A program made the translations under genes and the position numbers. Under the pieces are notes generated by a model that saw only the letters and a list, made by a program, of their open reading frames with translations, searched no databases and had not been told where the DNA came from. Below, in pieces: positions 42,462-54,413 of a stretch of DNA of 64,000 bases. The stretch is from Symbiodinium natans (Eukaryota > Sar > Dinophyceae > Suessiales > Symbiodiniaceae), in contig CAJNDS010000184.1 of assembly GCA_905221605.1 (NCBI GenBank), positions 7,501 through 71,500 of the forward strand, written 5' to 3'. Each line of letters begins with the position of its first letter. The first letter of the stretch is position 1.

Positions 42462-43639
42462 CTGTTGAAAAAACTTCCAAGTCACAATGGTCCAAAACAT
42501 GCTTGCCAACAGGCCCTGGCTCGATCTTGCAGGACGGACTGATCGTCCGCGGGATGTGACAACAGGCCAGACATGTAAATGACACCAGCCATGATCAGGA
42601 AACATCCCATGATCTGCTGCCTTGATAAGGTCTCTCTGCTGTACATGTAGAAGAAGAAGCCCACAAGAGGAACGTTGGCAACCACAACAGACTGGTTTGG
42701 TCCTGAGTTCGCCTCGTCCAAGGAAAAGCTTAAGCAGCCGCATGTTTGTGCTAACGCGATGAACGCCCCGCTGCAAAGAAACCAAACCAACTTCAGAGTC
42801 GAGGCTTGCTCGGCGCAGCGCTTGGCTTCGCTCCTGCTCAGTGCCAAGCTCAAACAGCTCACTCACTGGTCACTCACTCATGGCAACCGACCAAGCAGCA
42901 GAGCTCTGCATCTGATTTCTAGTCCTGAAGCTTTCGCAAAAGGTGGCCAGCAGCAAGCTTCCGAGTGCGCTGAGAACGCCAACCATAAGAAGCATTGCCG
43001 ACATATACTCGATCGGCTTGAACAGGTTTCCAGCATGGGCCACGAAGAAGTTGTCAAATCCGAAGAATACCTCAAAGGGCGCTCGCTCTGTTGCAGCCTT
43101 CTAGCCTGACCAATTCCTTGTTTGGTGTTGGCTTTGGTAAGCCTGGAAAGAACGCTGAAGGTCCGAAACGTCTACCTGTGAAGCAATGCTCGTTGAGCTT
43201 TCGCAAGACCCTTGACACACACACACACACACAACACACGCACATCCTTGGTAGCAGTTAGCCCTCGTTTGTGGTGCAGCGCTGCTCCGTTGTGGACCTT
43301 TGAAAACCCACGTCGATGTGGCGAGTCGAGTCAGCACGTAATGCTTAAAGGAGTTGCTGAAGCCAGGCTTGCCACGACGACCCAGCCACGCTTGTCCAGC
43401 GGCTTTCCTTTGTAAGGGCATGTGGTTGCTTGGCGCAAAGCTGTCATAAAACCGAAGACACATCAAAGAACAATAAATGCTTTGCTGCCCAGCGTGCGTA
43501 GCTCCGCGACGAGAGCACACACTGCCAGCAACAACAAGAAGGCGGCAAAGGCAAGCAGCCTTCCAGTACCGTTTTCGTTGTCCTGGCCGTTTGCTTTCGT
43601 GAACTGCGCTTTCCACACAACCTCGCCGTGCTGTGTGTC
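42145..43639 (-). CDS. EamA/DMT-family membrane transporter gene, multi-exon
   Basis: Exons on the minus strand encode hydrophobic segments with the pattern of the drug/metabolite transporter superfamily. The best block reads NVPLVGFFFYMYSRETLSRQ followed by QIMGCFLIMAGVIYMSGL, matching the xxPLVxxxxYxxxxExLSxxQxxGxxLIxxGVxxM end of an EamA domain. A further exon, SFLWICVSCGFYAASIITIR, starts a second domain. The transporter would move a small metabolite, possibly a sugar or nucleotide sugar, across an internal or plasma membrane; the substrate cannot be told. A (CA)n run at 43213-43232 lies in a presumed intron. Confidence 0.7.
42545..42833 (-). CDS. Transporter exon with EamA signature
   Basis: After a GGCACTGAGCAG acceptor the frame reads SEAKRCAEQASTLKLVWFLC, SGAFIALAQTCGCLSFSL, ANVPLVGFFFYMYSRETLSR and QQIMGCFLIMAGVIYMS. 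The Glu preceding Thr-Leu-Ser and the QxxG following it are the usual EamA landmarks. A GC donor after the YMS codons joins in phase to the next exon; the open frame itself continues to 42482. Confidence 0.7.
42874..43087 (-). CDS. Transporter exon, membrane segments
   Basis: A GGCTGCAACAG acceptor ends at 43088. The frame reads APFEVFFGFDNFFVAHAGNL, FKPIEYMSAMLLMVGVLSAL and GSLLLATFCESF, with at least one clear helix. A GTGACC donor at 42873 would join in phase to the next exon through a gap of only 40 bases; a non-GT donor further upstream is an alternative. Confidence 0.6.
43466..43639 (-). CDS. Possible N-terminal transporter exon, one membrane helix
   Basis: The frame reads EVVWKAQFTKANGQDNENGT and GRLLAFAAFLLLLAVCALVA, ending before a stop at 43463. 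One transmembrane helix is clear. A TAG acceptor-like end sits just upstream of the Asp codon. It belongs to the transporter by strand, position and hydrophobicity only. Confidence 0.5.
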
Positions 43640-44055
43640 CTAGAGGGTCGCCGAGCTCGAAGGGCTGTTAGATGGGCTGTTAGGCTTGAAATGCTTTATG
43701 TTACCTTCTTGTTTTCAATCCTCAAATCCACAAACGAATCCTCCTAAGCCGAGGCCAGGGATTCAGGGTCTGCACAAAACTCAGCATTCAGTTCATTTGC
43801 ACAGTATAGAATGAAACCAAACATACACAAATAAACACGAGAATGCCTGTGGTTGCCGGTGGCGCGCCATATCTCCTCGTGCATCCCCCTGCCCCCTCGC
43901 TTCCCGGACACCTCCCCTCTCCCACACCCTTAAAGAGCTGGCCTGCAGGTAGGTAGCTGCGCCAGCTCGGAGGCTAGCTCTCGTGACTTTAAACTCATTC
44001 CGTCCTCACTCGAGGATTGACAACAATCCGTATCGGACATGTTTAACGTCCAACC
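43640..44055. other. Gene-free stretch
   Basis: No protein-like frame, repeat array or RNA gene was recognised here. A weak minus-strand frame follows at 44056-44340 (QEAGLLADVDDGRRLP). Confidence 0.3.
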
Positions 44056-45228
44056 CTAACATAAGCACGAGTTTCGTTCATAAAATGACTCAGGCGAGAC
44101 CAACCTAACCGTACCTAGCCCAGCATGGTACCGACTCCGGGGTTGGGTCTGGGACTTGGGTTGCGATGGTTGCGGAACAAAAAAACAACATCCGAACAGA
44201 AAGAAGCCCCCAGGCAGTCCAAAGCGACAACGTTCCCATGCGTGTCGCTGGCGTACGGCTTGCCGAGGTAAACGGCGTCCATCATCTACATCGGCAAGGA
44301 GTCCTGCTTCCTGATTGTTGACAAGTTGCGCATAATGCATACAAGGCTAGCTGCCTAGCTCACAGACTTTACGTTCGGGATTTGCCGGGGTTCATGCTCG
44401 TTTGAAAAAAATCTGCAACTATGGATGGCCTTTTTGCCAAAGGCTTCCGCTGTTGCCTACGTCTTTACCCAAATTGGACAACCTTGGGCCGAGACAAACT
44501 GACAGTAGCCCAGGTGCCACAACATCCTGCCATGTTGGTCGAACTTCTGCTCCCCATCTGCTGAAAGTAGCTCAGTGTGTGCAACGCACGGGGCTTGAAA
44601 GTCACTCTAGTTGTTGTTGAATTGGGAGGCTGCAGTGAGACCTCTGTATGGTGGAAAGCTGTTGTTGCGGGTCTTCAAGGGTGGGCTCCTTGGGGCTCTG
44701 TTTAGATGTTCCAAGTCCAAGCCGGAAAGCGGCGCGTCGATGGAGCGAGCTGCGAGCTGCGAGCTGCGAGCTCAAGAAGTGGACCGTATTTGCTCTACCG
44801 AAGCAGTTCGCGGAAGTCCAAATCCGTGACTTTTGCCTGGCACCTTGAGCTAACAAACCCATACTGACAAGCGATATCACACAAACGAAGGGGACCAGGG
44901 AACGAAGTGGAAAGGCAAACTGCGTGACCAGGGCTTGTTGCATCCTGTTCCACTGAGTTCGGGTGTTTCAAGCCTGCTACGCTAGTGCGGTCTTTGCATC
45001 CAATTCTGCATTGCACAGGGGACGTTCGAGGGGCCATGCGTTTTTTTTCTAAATTGAATTTGGGTGACTGTTGGCCCGGCCTTCGTGCGGTCTGGACTCT
45101 CAGGCCTGCCACGATCCAGCATCCGTGAGTCACGTGAGTGGATGGGGAGACTGTTGACCATACGTGAACTTTGTGTGGCACTACAGAATCGCAGTGGCGT
45201 GCATAGATCCCCCTGCCATTGAACTGCC

Positions 45229-45486
45229 ATGGAAATTGCATGCAGCCTTGGGGCTCCTTTCTTTGGTCGCCCGGCAGGGGAAACCTGCCATAGAACCGTT
45301 AGCACCCAAACATGCTGGTCTGGACTGCCACGTAGCATTATGAAGATGTCATCCGTTCTTGTTGATGCCCAAGTTCGCCTGCTGAAGCTTAGGCTTAAAC
45401 CCTTGCTGAATTTTGCCAGCTACGCTGTGGATGGAAAGCTTCCCATCTTCAAGCGAGGACTTTCTTGCCTGGCCAGGTTCTCATGA
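45229..45486 (+). CDS. Weak protein-like frame, unassigned
   Basis: The frame reads SIMKMSSVLVDAQVRLLKLR and LKPLLNFASYAVDGKLPIFK, plausible as an exon. The first 40 codons are less so. No family is recognised. Between 45,490 and 46,580 I found only short, ambiguous frames. Confidence 0.3.
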   Translation: MEIACSLGAPFFGRPAGETCHRTVSTQTCWSGLPRSIMKMSSVLVDAQVRLLKLRLKPLLNFASYAVDGKLPIFKRGLSCLARFS

Positions 45487-46589
45487 CAAAAAGGTGGGGT
45501 CAACGCAGCAAGAACCGAGGGACATTCCACGAGCGAGACTCAGTGCAAGTCCGAGAGTAGGCTGCGGAGATGCTTTTCATGTTGCAACATGCAGCATCCG
45601 TGTTTGATTGTGGGGGAGAGTCGAATGGTGCCTAGCCACCCTGGGCACAGCTGAAGGTGCCTTGCAGCAATGTGTATAAAGGCAAAGAGGCTTCGTCAAA
45701 TACTTCGTGCAAAGGCCCTGGGCCCTGCCTTGGGGGCAGTCAGCGAAGCCGGGATCCTTCATGGTGCGAAGTGGATGCAGTGACCGCAGGTGCTGGCTTT
45801 TTAGTTTTTTTGGATCTGGCACAAACCCCCGACGTAAGAAAGCGGAGACAGCTGTGATGCTACCGGCATGGTTTGGTATGTGGGCTATTTTAGGTGGATC
45901 TTGGCGGAGCGCCACCAAAAAAGGAACAAGAAACCACATGCGCACAACGAGGGGGCATAAAACGGCGAAGGCCTGGCAAGCTTCCCGTGCTACTCCAGAA
46001 GAGCGTTCTCATCTTCGGGAAGTTGATGTCTTATGCCAAGTGTCAATCACGTTGCTCGAAGACTTACAGGGAAGGTGAAGTATGGTTAGCATATGTTTAA
46101 TGAGGCCGTCAGTCCATTGCAGTCCTGGAGATCTTGGGGCTCTCTGTGCGACTGGCCTTGACGCGCGGGCTGCCTGTACGCCTGCATCTGGATCGAGCTT
46201 CGGATGCTTGAACTATGCGAGCGCCAATCTCCGTCAAAACAAGCTCAGTCCAAGGCAACATTTGTTGATCCTGGGACAGATGGAGCAGCGAACGAAACTG
46301 GCCAACTGCAAACTCGAGTGAACAAACTGACCAATTAACTAGGCTTGCAACGCGCGGTGACGAGGATGCAACCTAACGACTTGCATAGGTCTTGGCCATT
46401 GCTGCTAGCCCTTGACGTGACAAGCCTTGGAATACCGCATGTTCTGCATGGTAAGAAGCACGCTGGTGACAAAGCTCGTACTGGAGAGTATGTGCTCCTG
46501 ATGCTGGGTGGGGTTATCACGAAAGGCACAGCACAGCGGGGCCAAGCCCTATCAAGCATCCACCCAATGGCATGGACATACACGGGCCG

Positions 46590-46780
46590 ACTTGCAGGCT
46601 CTTCGAGAAAGAATTAAAATTCAAAATATACACTAGACCTTCGGTGGCCTTGTACAGGGCACGTCCGTTCTCTTTGACTTTGTCGTAACATTGCTTATGC
46701 GTGATGGTGGAAGCACCTGGTGCACCTGCTACTCTTGCAGTTTGTGACATCACTGCAGTGCAAGCCGTGCATGGAGCCAT
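46590..46780 (-). CDS. Protein-like exon, unassigned
   Basis: From an ATG at 46778-46780 the frame reads MAPCTACTAVMSQTARVAGA, THKQCYDKVKENGRALYKAT and EGLVYILNFNSFSKSLQ. It is even in composition and could be a first exon. The remaining open frame to 46517 is less convincing. Confidence 0.4.
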
Positions 46781-47126
46781 CTTTAGTGATCTCGTCTCAG
46801 TGCAAGCCCAATCCCCTCAGAGTGCTGTTGCAATTGTGCCAATTCCGCAGTTGTGCTTGAGAAAACGAAGCTGACCACGTGCTCGTGTGCGTGTTCGCAC
46901 GACATCGCGTGTGATCATGCGTGATCATATGTGCGTGATCACGAGTGTGTCGGTGTGTGTTTGTGTGCGTGTGCGTGTGCGTCTGTGTGTGTAACCCAGC
47001 AGAACAAGTCAAACCAAAAGGCCAACATGCCCGATAGCTCGGTGCCCAAAATGAAAAGGACTGCAATGACGGCGAGGACAAGTCATGTCTGTCACATGTC
47101 TCTTGCCACACTTCAATGACCAATAG

Positions 47127-47127
<1 letters not shown>

Positions 47128-47170
<43 letters not shown>

Positions 47171-47188
47171 GAGAGAGAGATGAGAGAG
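47128..47188. repeat. (GA)n microsatellite
   Basis: Purine repeat on the plus strand, interrupted by two GATGA changes near 47166 and 47181. A TG-rich run (46930-46992) lies about 140 bases before it. Frames through both are artefacts. Confidence 0.96.
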
Positions 47189-47626
47189 AGCCCTTCTCCT
47201 GGCTGATGCGGGTGATGTCTGCAGATTGCCACCCTGCATCGCGACAATGGGAAGTGTGGGTGCAAGCGATGATGATAAAGGCTGTGAGTCTCCGACTGCA
47301 CGTCGGCGTGATGGCCTGAGAAATCAGCATTCAGCATCTGGATCGAAGGCAGTTCCTTTCTGAGGACAGATCGCTGCTGTGGAGGGCTGTATGCGGGTCG
47401 GAGCCACATTCGCCTGAACAGTGCAAAGCCGCGCAGCTGTTCATGACAGTATAGGTAGTTGTGGATCAAAGTGCTGCAACTTCTCAGCCTGCTAAGAGCC
47501 TGCATGCGGTCGCTGGGGAACCCACATAACCAACCACTCTGCGAGCAGCTTTGCAACCTGCTGAGAACGCATTAGGCCGCATTCTTGGGGCTCTTGGGGA
47601 TCTCTTACCTATGGGCTTCGTTATCG

Positions 47627-47956
47627 TCAAGGTTCGACGGTTGATACTGATACGCATGACATGTTCGGCAGCATCGGCTGTCGTCTACCTGTTGCGGTTG
47701 CGGTGGGAGATGTGGGAAGCGCGGAGGGGGGGGAGGGGGAGGGGAAAAGGGGAGGGAACAGCTCAGGGGCGGTCTGGTCCAAGTTGTGCACTGAGCTGTG
47801 TTGGGAGAGTTTTGGGCTTTGTCCAGTCTCGCACGGCCAGTGGATTCTTTGATCGGGCGCCTTTTCCTTAGAGACTAGAACCATCTCAAACCCAGCAGTA
47901 TGTACCTCTTGGACAAAGCTACATGTGCATGTTAAATCCACAAAGAACTGTCTCAT
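47627..47956 (-). CDS. Weak open frame, unassigned
   Basis: The first half reads MRQFFVDLTCTCSFVQEVHT, AGFEMVLVSKEKAPDQRI and HWPCETGQSPKLSQ; the rest is Pro/Ser low-complexity produced by a purine-rich tract. No family is recognised. Confidence 0.3.
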   Translation of the reverse strand: MRQFFVDLTCTCSFVQEVHTAGFEMVLVSKEKAPDQRIHWPCETGQSPKLSQHSSVHNLDQTAPELFPPLFPSPSPPSALPTSPTATATGRRQPMLPNMSCVSVSTVEP

Positions 47957-48424
47957 GGCCCCTGGCTTTGTGCAGATGTTGAGCTGCTGCAGGTAGACCT
48001 CTTCGTTTCATTTGGGAAGCATTGTGCAAGGTCTTGAAGGGGGGTGGAGAGGGGATCCTGACATGTCCTGAATGTCAGTCAGCTGGCAAATCGTTTACCA
48101 AGGCATGGCGCCATACGGAAAACTGTATGGTCTACGCTTCTACGCCGTCTACGCCCAAAACCCCACAATGCATTCACTAGGGCACTATGGGAAGGGAATG
48201 GAGGGGACATCATTGACAGTGGCAATCCAAGCAGCGCGTTGGATGGCAATGCCGTGCTAGCAGGGCCTCGGCACAAAGTCCCAGGTGGCCAGGGTTCCCG
48301 ATGGTTCCCGATGGTTTCCATTGCTGTCACAGTGCTGTCTCTCTTCTTCAGCGAAGTCAAGACAGGCTTTGTTTTGCATCTCGCAGAAGCACAACGGTCA
48401 GCTACGAGCACTCCATGTACAGGA

Positions 48425-48800
48425 CTACATGCCTGCATGGGACTGCGTGGCAAGGAGATGGCGGTGATTCTTGAGGCAAGTGTCCAGTCCAGTCAAGTTT
48501 ACGCCAACACTCGCCCGCAACTTTAGACCTGCCGGTGCAGGAGCAGTACCGGTGGACGCCTGCACATTCAGAATCACTACCGCAGTTCCCAGTGGGAGCA
48601 GCCAATCACCGGCCCCACTCATCGATGAGATTGACGAATTTGACGAGTCCTGGAAAGACTCGGACTCCAAACCTGCATCCGACTGGAAAGCCAAGGTATC
48701 TTTCGATTCCACATTCTTCGCCAATGCAACAGTGCTTCAGCAGGGAGGGCAGGCGGGAAGTTTGGGAATCACTACCTGTTCCATGGTGACGAACATTTGA
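48425..48800. other. Coding-like segment, strand undecided
   Basis: Both strands read like protein. The plus frame gives LIDEIDEFDESWKDSDSKPA and SDWKAKVSFDSTFFAN. The minus frame gives NVESKDTLAFQSDAGLESES and FQDSSNSSISSMSGAGD. One is a shadow of the other, and I cannot tell which from sequence alone. Confidence 0.4.
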
Positions 48801-49691
48801 CTTGCAATTGTACTCAAGCGCCAGTAAAATCATGGGGCATCTGCCTGCTGAGGTATTGCTACAGGGTACCGACGAGGCTGTTGAGTTCTTGTGCCTCTGG
48901 TGGAATCAGACCACGATCTCCGAGGCCATTCCACGTGCCCACTGCGCCTCAAGCAAACATTGAGGCGCTCTCTTGTTCTTTGAGTACCTTGTTCTGAGTG
49001 TTGTTTGACGGTTGATCCGGATCGACAAAAATTCGACTCTCAGTGCTGTCCGAGCTGCATCACTAGAAGCGCCGACAACTTGATCCTCAATGCCGCCCTC
49101 ATTTGTTCCACGCCTCGGATCACACACAGGAATGTGATCAATCGCTCTGCCGTGTCTGCTGCCGCAGGCCTGATGCGGAAGAAGCCTTTTTCTGCCCAAT
49201 ATGGGTTCCAGGAGTTTGCTACCTGCCACATGCACAGAGCTTGCAGAGTTCGATGCGAGGGAGGGGAATGAAAAGAGAGCGATCGAGAGCGCGCGGGCCG
49301 AAGAGCTAGACGGCATAGTGCGCAAGGCGCCTTCCAGTACTTCACTCCGCTGTCGACGCCCCAACCCACCTTGCACAGAGTGTCAGCACTTGGCGTGGCA
49401 AAACCCCGTGCCCATCCTCGATCTTGTTGCATCTTGTTGCTGCCAGTTGCAGCTGTGGCACCATTCGCACGGCATGCCCGCCAGCCATCTCGCCAGTCAC
49501 GTGGTGGTAAACCCTGACGCAATCACATTGACAAGGACGACTAACTACGCAAACATCTCTTGCAAAGGTGCCCATGGGTGTAAAGCTCGAAGTCCGAGTA
49601 CACCTGAGGTGAGCAGGAAAGATAAAGAAGGGGCTCATGTAGCACAACTACGGCAACCTGGCTACTTGATGGCTGACCAATGACTCTGGCT

Positions 49692-50078
49692 TCAGCTCTT
49701 GTCTGGCAGCGTTTTACAAATGGAAGATAAGCCCAGAGCCGTGAAGGCAGTCTCCACTGGTCCACCAGTCATGATCATTTGTTGGATGGCCTTTGCAACG
49801 CAAAGAATTTGGAAGATGTGACTGGGCAACATGTGCAGTAGATTCAGCAGATGGTGTTTTGGGCCTTCTCTCCAGATGCCGTCTGTGTCTTGCCCTTGTA
49901 ATAGTACTTGTCCTGTGGTTGAGCGATGTGTGAATGGTCTCTGACGGTCTCTATCTTGATCATGGGCCGCCCAGAAGGCGTCCTCCTTGAAGTTGTTGTG
50001 GGGCGCTTTGGCTGCGGCGTCACACTGCGTGGGTCCAGCAGGTGAGTCCTTCGGCTCGCCGCTTTCGAAATGGTGCAC
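49692..50078 (-). CDS. Protein-like frame, unassigned
   Basis: The 128-codon frame reads CDAAAKAPHNNFKEDAFWAA, HDQDRDRQRPFTHRSTTGQV, LLQGQDTDGIWREGPKHH and LHMLPSHIFQILCVAKAIQQ. Composition is convincing. Two more minus-strand frames upstream (50218-50454 with KAFMAEPAQAPCEVFHRF, and 50312-50545 with GGIVARIAFQLSKMLVPF) may be earlier exons. The family is unknown. Confidence 0.4.
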   Translation of the reverse strand: MHHFESGEPKDSPAGPTQCDAAAKAPHNNFKEDAFWAAHDQDRDRQRPFTHRSTTGQVLLQGQDTDGIWREGPKHHLLNLLHMLPSHIFQILCVAKAIQQMIMTGGPVETAFTALGLSSICKTLPDKS

Positions 50079-50939
50079 TCACACGCACACAGCGTCAACA
50101 ACACTTGCATGTACCAAGCCGCACATAGGCACACCATGTCCTATGGAAACTAGCAAAGCTGCTTGTTAAAGTTATTCGCAAGTTGCAGTGTCCTCACTTG
50201 GGCAGCCAGGCTTGCCCTCAGCCGGGTAAGGGTCCTGTGGCAAATTGTAGCCAAGTCAGAGGTGCTCTTCTGGGAAACCTGTGAAAGACTTCACATGGCG
50301 CTTGGGCAGGTTCAGCCATGAATGCTTTGTGGCTTTGTCCCACCCGCAGCTGGACATGTCCACTCGGCAGGGCTGCAGACGCAACAGACGAGTTGAACAT
50401 CGGAGCAGGTAAAAGGAACAAGCATCTTTGACAACTGAAACGCAATCCTGGCAACGATACCGCCGCTAAGCAAAAATGGTTGGGTCAAGAGGACATACAT
50501 TACCCGACCTTTCCACAACCGGGACACAGTGAAATGGAGAGTCATTCAAGAAGCATAAGATTGACATCAAAGTCCGCATATTCCCAAGATGTATCTCAAT
50601 CCCGACCGAGTGGGCCCTCTGGGCGGCACAGGGGCCGCGGGAACGGAGGAACATGCCCTACCAACATGCTTCAGCAAAAGCCATCTTCAACCAAAGATGC
50701 ACGCCGGCCTTGCCCTGTGGACCATGGTGGTGGCAGTGCGGCAGCGAGAAGTCGCTGCAAAGGCCCGGTCCAAACGGACCGGTTCCTGAACCAATGTGTA
50801 GGCTTGGAAGTTTTGTAAGTCCTGGACTCCAAGAAGAGCACTTTTCTGTTTTTTGTCCAGTTGGGCCTTGGTACTGGCCACCGCTGACAGCACCAGTGTC
50901 CTGGAGCGTCAGGGCTTGCAAATGTTTTCGAACAGCTTT

Positions 50940-51630
50940 CCAAACAACGTTTCAGTGTAAACCGCTGGTGTTACATTCGAGAGAGGATTGTCACGGAGCT
51001 GCTTGAGGGGTGCCAAGGAATAGGCCAGTCATGATTCCAGCAGTTCCAGCAGTGCCACAATTCAGAAAACGTGCCGGGTGCGAGCAGTGAAACTTGAAAC
51101 CTTGTAGCTTCCAACAGGTCAGTCAAGGTCAGTATGCCTGTACCCCCAAGGTCCACTTCTGACATTGATGCGTAGCATGGGTGTTATGTAGTGTTACGCC
51201 GCTATGCTGTCAAGCTCTCGCAGACGTTGCTCTGCCGTTGCCAAAGCACTCCTTGATGTACTGCCAGGGTGTGTCAATCTGACCGCCATCGCAACCATCA
51301 GGGTTGGCATTGAAGCACACGTCCTCTCGACAAAAAAACGAGCGGGAGACTGGCTGGAGTCTAGTTAGCCGTGAAAGTCGACGCAGTCTCTGACACAGTC
51401 AGACAAGTCAAGTTTTGAAAAGGGGCTGTGGGGATTTCGCAACATGAGCAGTAAGCAAGCACTGCACAGTCGCACCTTCGCAAAAAGGGGGCCATCAACA
51501 AAAAGTCAATGCAAGATTAAGGACATGTGTTGGTCTCATCTGGGGAGGAGTGAGGAGCATAGCCCAAGTACACACAAGGCAAATTAAACTATTTCGAACT
51601 TGGTAGATGCTCCACTCCAAAGAAAACGAC
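50940..51630. other. Stretch without a recognised gene
   Basis: Only short frames occur. The repeated phrase CCAGCAGTTCCAGCAGTG at 51037 is a minor local repeat. Confidence 0.3.
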
Positions 51631-51632
51631 TT

Positions 51633-52244
51633 TCATCGGTATGTCTCTAGATCCTCGCCAGCAACAAGACGCCTAACCGCAACCACATAGGCGCAGTGTC
51701 CATCCATCGAAAGCGATGCGACTACAATGGGCCAACATGGATCCCTGCAAACCCCAACTGCAGTACTGCAGTAGACGCCGTCAGCATGGGCTCTCCTCAC
51801 CTCAAGTCTTCCCTCTGGTTCAGAGTGGCAAAACAGTGTGATCACATGCACTTTCCCAGCCGACCGCACCACCAAGCACTCTACAGCATGCCTGCTGCGC
51901 GTGCGGCGAAATCTTGTCTGACTTCTTTTTCGTGATAAACTAGAATGGAAGGTTGATCGACAAGCCAATAAGGGAGACTTCAGATCTTGCAGGCCTGCGC
52001 CGAAATCGGGATCATTGTCTTGCCCTTTGTTGCAATGCACATGCCTCGGGGGCTCGCGCCACTTGCAAAAGTCTTGCAAACGTCGTATTTTCGTGGGGAC
52101 TCTCACAGCATGTGTGTAGGCTTCCAGACGGTCAGCCAAGAGACGATCAGAGGCAGCTTCTGCTCCAGCAAATGCCCAGCAGCAGCCTGACGTGGTACTG
52201 TCGACATGCAAGTCATGCGAGGTGCTCTTGTCGCTGAGAAACAC
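51633..52244 (-). CDS. Long open frame, unassigned
   Basis: A 203-codon frame contains two protein-like blocks: ASDRLLADRLEAYTHAVRVP near the start, and VRSAGKVHVITLFCHSEPEG with RLEVRRAHADGVYCSTAVGV near the end. The middle is Arg/Ser-rich and could be intron. No family is recognised. Confidence 0.35.
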   Translation of the reverse strand: MFLSDKSTSHDLHVDSTTSGCCWAFAGAEAASDRLLADRLEAYTHAVRVPTKIRRLQDFCKWREPPRHVHCNKGQDNDPDFGAGLQDLKSPLLACRSTFHSSLSRKRSQTRFRRTRSRHAVECLVVRSAGKVHVITLFCHSEPEGRLEVRRAHADGVYCSTAVGVCRDPCWPIVVASLSMDGHCAYVVAVRRLVAGEDLETYR

Positions 52245-52960
52245 AGGGCATGGGGGGTTCTGTGCTTATACTATGCTTAGGCTGGGCAGTTGTTTGCGAT
52301 GCGACATGCGCCCTTCACCAGGTGAACAGAATGGAGTGACTGTGAACAACATAGGGCAGGGAAGCTTGAGAGTAGCAGCGTGCAACGTTCTTGCTGCTCG
52401 GTGATGCAGCTTCGTGGGGAAGATGGACATTGACAGCTGCTAAAGAATGCAACGCTATAGCTGATCCATCAGGCATTTTGCAAGCACCCAGCAGTGTTCT
52501 CCAAATTGCTCTTTGCGGTTTGGACGAGATGCCGCAGTTGGACTGGTCGCGGATGTCCTTCGATGCAGTGCATCTGCTCGATGTGCAGCTGCTCTCATCG
52601 ACGTTAAACTTTAAGCCCTTGCAAGCTGCTTGCAAGCAAAAGATATGTGCCGGACGTTGATGATCTTCGCACAATCCGGCCACTGCTCCGCTGAATCGAA
52701 TGCCTGCGCCGCCGAAGTTGCTTGCACATACGATATCACGCGCCTCGATCGAGCTGTATAATGCCAATTCATGCTATATACACCAGCTGAGCCATTCGTC
52801 TCCTTTTCCATTCTCTGCTTCCCCTTAGCCTGGCCTCCGCAACTTCCTTTACAATACTTAGACACCATCCAAGTAACCTAGATATGTGAACAAAAGCTGC
52901 TGCAAAGTATTGTAGAGTTGTCGACATCCTGGAACAGAAGCCCTGCCGGTGTTCAACTTT

Positions 52961-54025
52961 TCAAGACGCCTCTGGGATGTCTCCATCAATCTCCGCAACG
53001 AAGCGCTCAATCTCTCCACGCTTGACTGCCGACTCGATAGACTTCGTCATGTTGCCTGCCGGTGCGAGCTTGAACAGCTTGAACCCATGCACGTTTCCAA
53101 GAAACATGCGTACTCATCTGGACGTACATTGACAACGCCGTTCGAAACTACGAGCTCAGCGGGCATGCTCGAGTTGACCCTACTTTCCTCATCGCTGCTT
53201 CCGTGCTTCACTGATGGAATTTCGGGGTCAAACATTGTCAAAACGGGGCAAGGACTTACAGAACTTACAGAGGACCTACATGAGAGTGCTGAGGTGCCTT
53301 ACCTTTAGCAATGGCCTCGCAGCCTCAACGGTCAACATTGAAAAGTCGAGGTTGCCTAGCCTGGCAAACAACTCTCCTATCTAGCCTATCCATCGCAATC
53401 ACTGTAGCTGTAGGCGCTTCTAGCGTACTCACTCTCCTTCCCTGCCTTTCACACCACAAAGGCGCTTGGAGGCTCCGGGCGGTTCCATGGCAAAACGCTC
53501 GACGGCACCAGGGGTCCAAGTAACTCCTGCGGCAGTGATTTGATGAGTATTTCTTGTCTCTGACACATGACCCGATGCTTGAAGGTGCAAGACATGCAGC
53601 TGATCAGTACAAGTTGCAGGCAGTGACGTGCGATTCAAGCAAGCCTGGTGCACGCTCGATCTCTGCAATCATCGCTGCCCGATCGGGGTGCACCTGCGAA
53701 GCGCAACCGGGCCCTCGGCACAGCCCGACACACTTCCAGGCCTCTGGAAGCTAAGTACTGAGAGGTCCCTGTACAACTTGTCGGACCAAATATCGTAAAC
53801 AATCGTGCGCACTTGTGCTTTACCAACAGATTTGACACGGCATTGTGCTTTGGAGGCTTTGAAGTGCAGCAATGTCGTGGTCACGACACCCCCTGTGATG
53901 CCAGAAGTCACACCACACGCCCGTGAAGGCGTACCCGGTACGACTTGAAACTTCACGTGAATAAAACCAGTTCGATGTCCTTCCCCATGTTGGCAGGGCT
54001 GATCACGGCATATGCTGCTTCCCAA
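52961..54025 (-). CDS. Probable multi-exon unassigned gene
   Basis: Three same-strand frames look like exons. The first (53669-54025) reads FIHVKFQVVPGTPSRACGVT, SGITGGVVTTTLLHFKASKA and QVRTIVYDIWSDKLYRDLSV. The second (53110-53241) reads MTMFDPEIPSVKHGSSDEES and MPAELVVSNGVVNV. The third (52961-53107) reads MFLGNVHGFKLFKLAPAGNM, TKSIESAVKRGEIERFVAEI and DGDIPEAS to a stop and looks like a true C-terminus. The joins are not resolved. I recognise no family. Confidence 0.45.
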
Positions 54026-54413
54026 TCATTCACGCGCACGGGGTCAAGTTAAACTGCTTAGGCCAAAGCCAAAGAAGGCGGACAGCACTTCACGCAAGAC
54101 ATCAATCGCAGTGATCAAGGTCAGGCTAGCGACCAGCCACTTTTGCAAACGACTGTTGGCTAAAGTTTGCCTAAGGTTTCCGAATGTCCGTAACAAAGAT
54201 CTAATCATCACAAAGTTATGCACATGCGAAGGCCCAGTCCTTCACTATCGAAAGACCTACCAGTACCATGTGAACCGGCAAATATTATTATCCAGTGGTC
54301 CACTGCGAATGGTGGATTTGCATGCGAATCCCTTGTCGTTCGCTGGCTCACTGCCAATTTCGGCAGTGGCACTCAACCCACATCCAGGGGCCAACAAGAC
54401 AAACACATCCTGA
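54012..54413 (+). CDS. Weak open frame, unassigned
   Basis: The frame reads KLLRPKPKKADSTSRKTSIA, VIKVRLATSHFCKRLLAKVC and LRFPNVRNKDLIITKLCTCE. It is plausible, but a second plus-strand frame overlaps its 3' half. From 54,450 to 55,500 no convincing exon was found. Confidence 0.3.
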   Translation: MLLPNHSRARGQVKLLRPKPKKADSTSRKTSIAVIKVRLATSHFCKRLLAKVCLRFPNVRNKDLIITKLCTCEGPVLHYRKTYQYHVNRQILLSSGPLRMVDLHANPLSFAGSLPISAVALNPHPGANKTNTS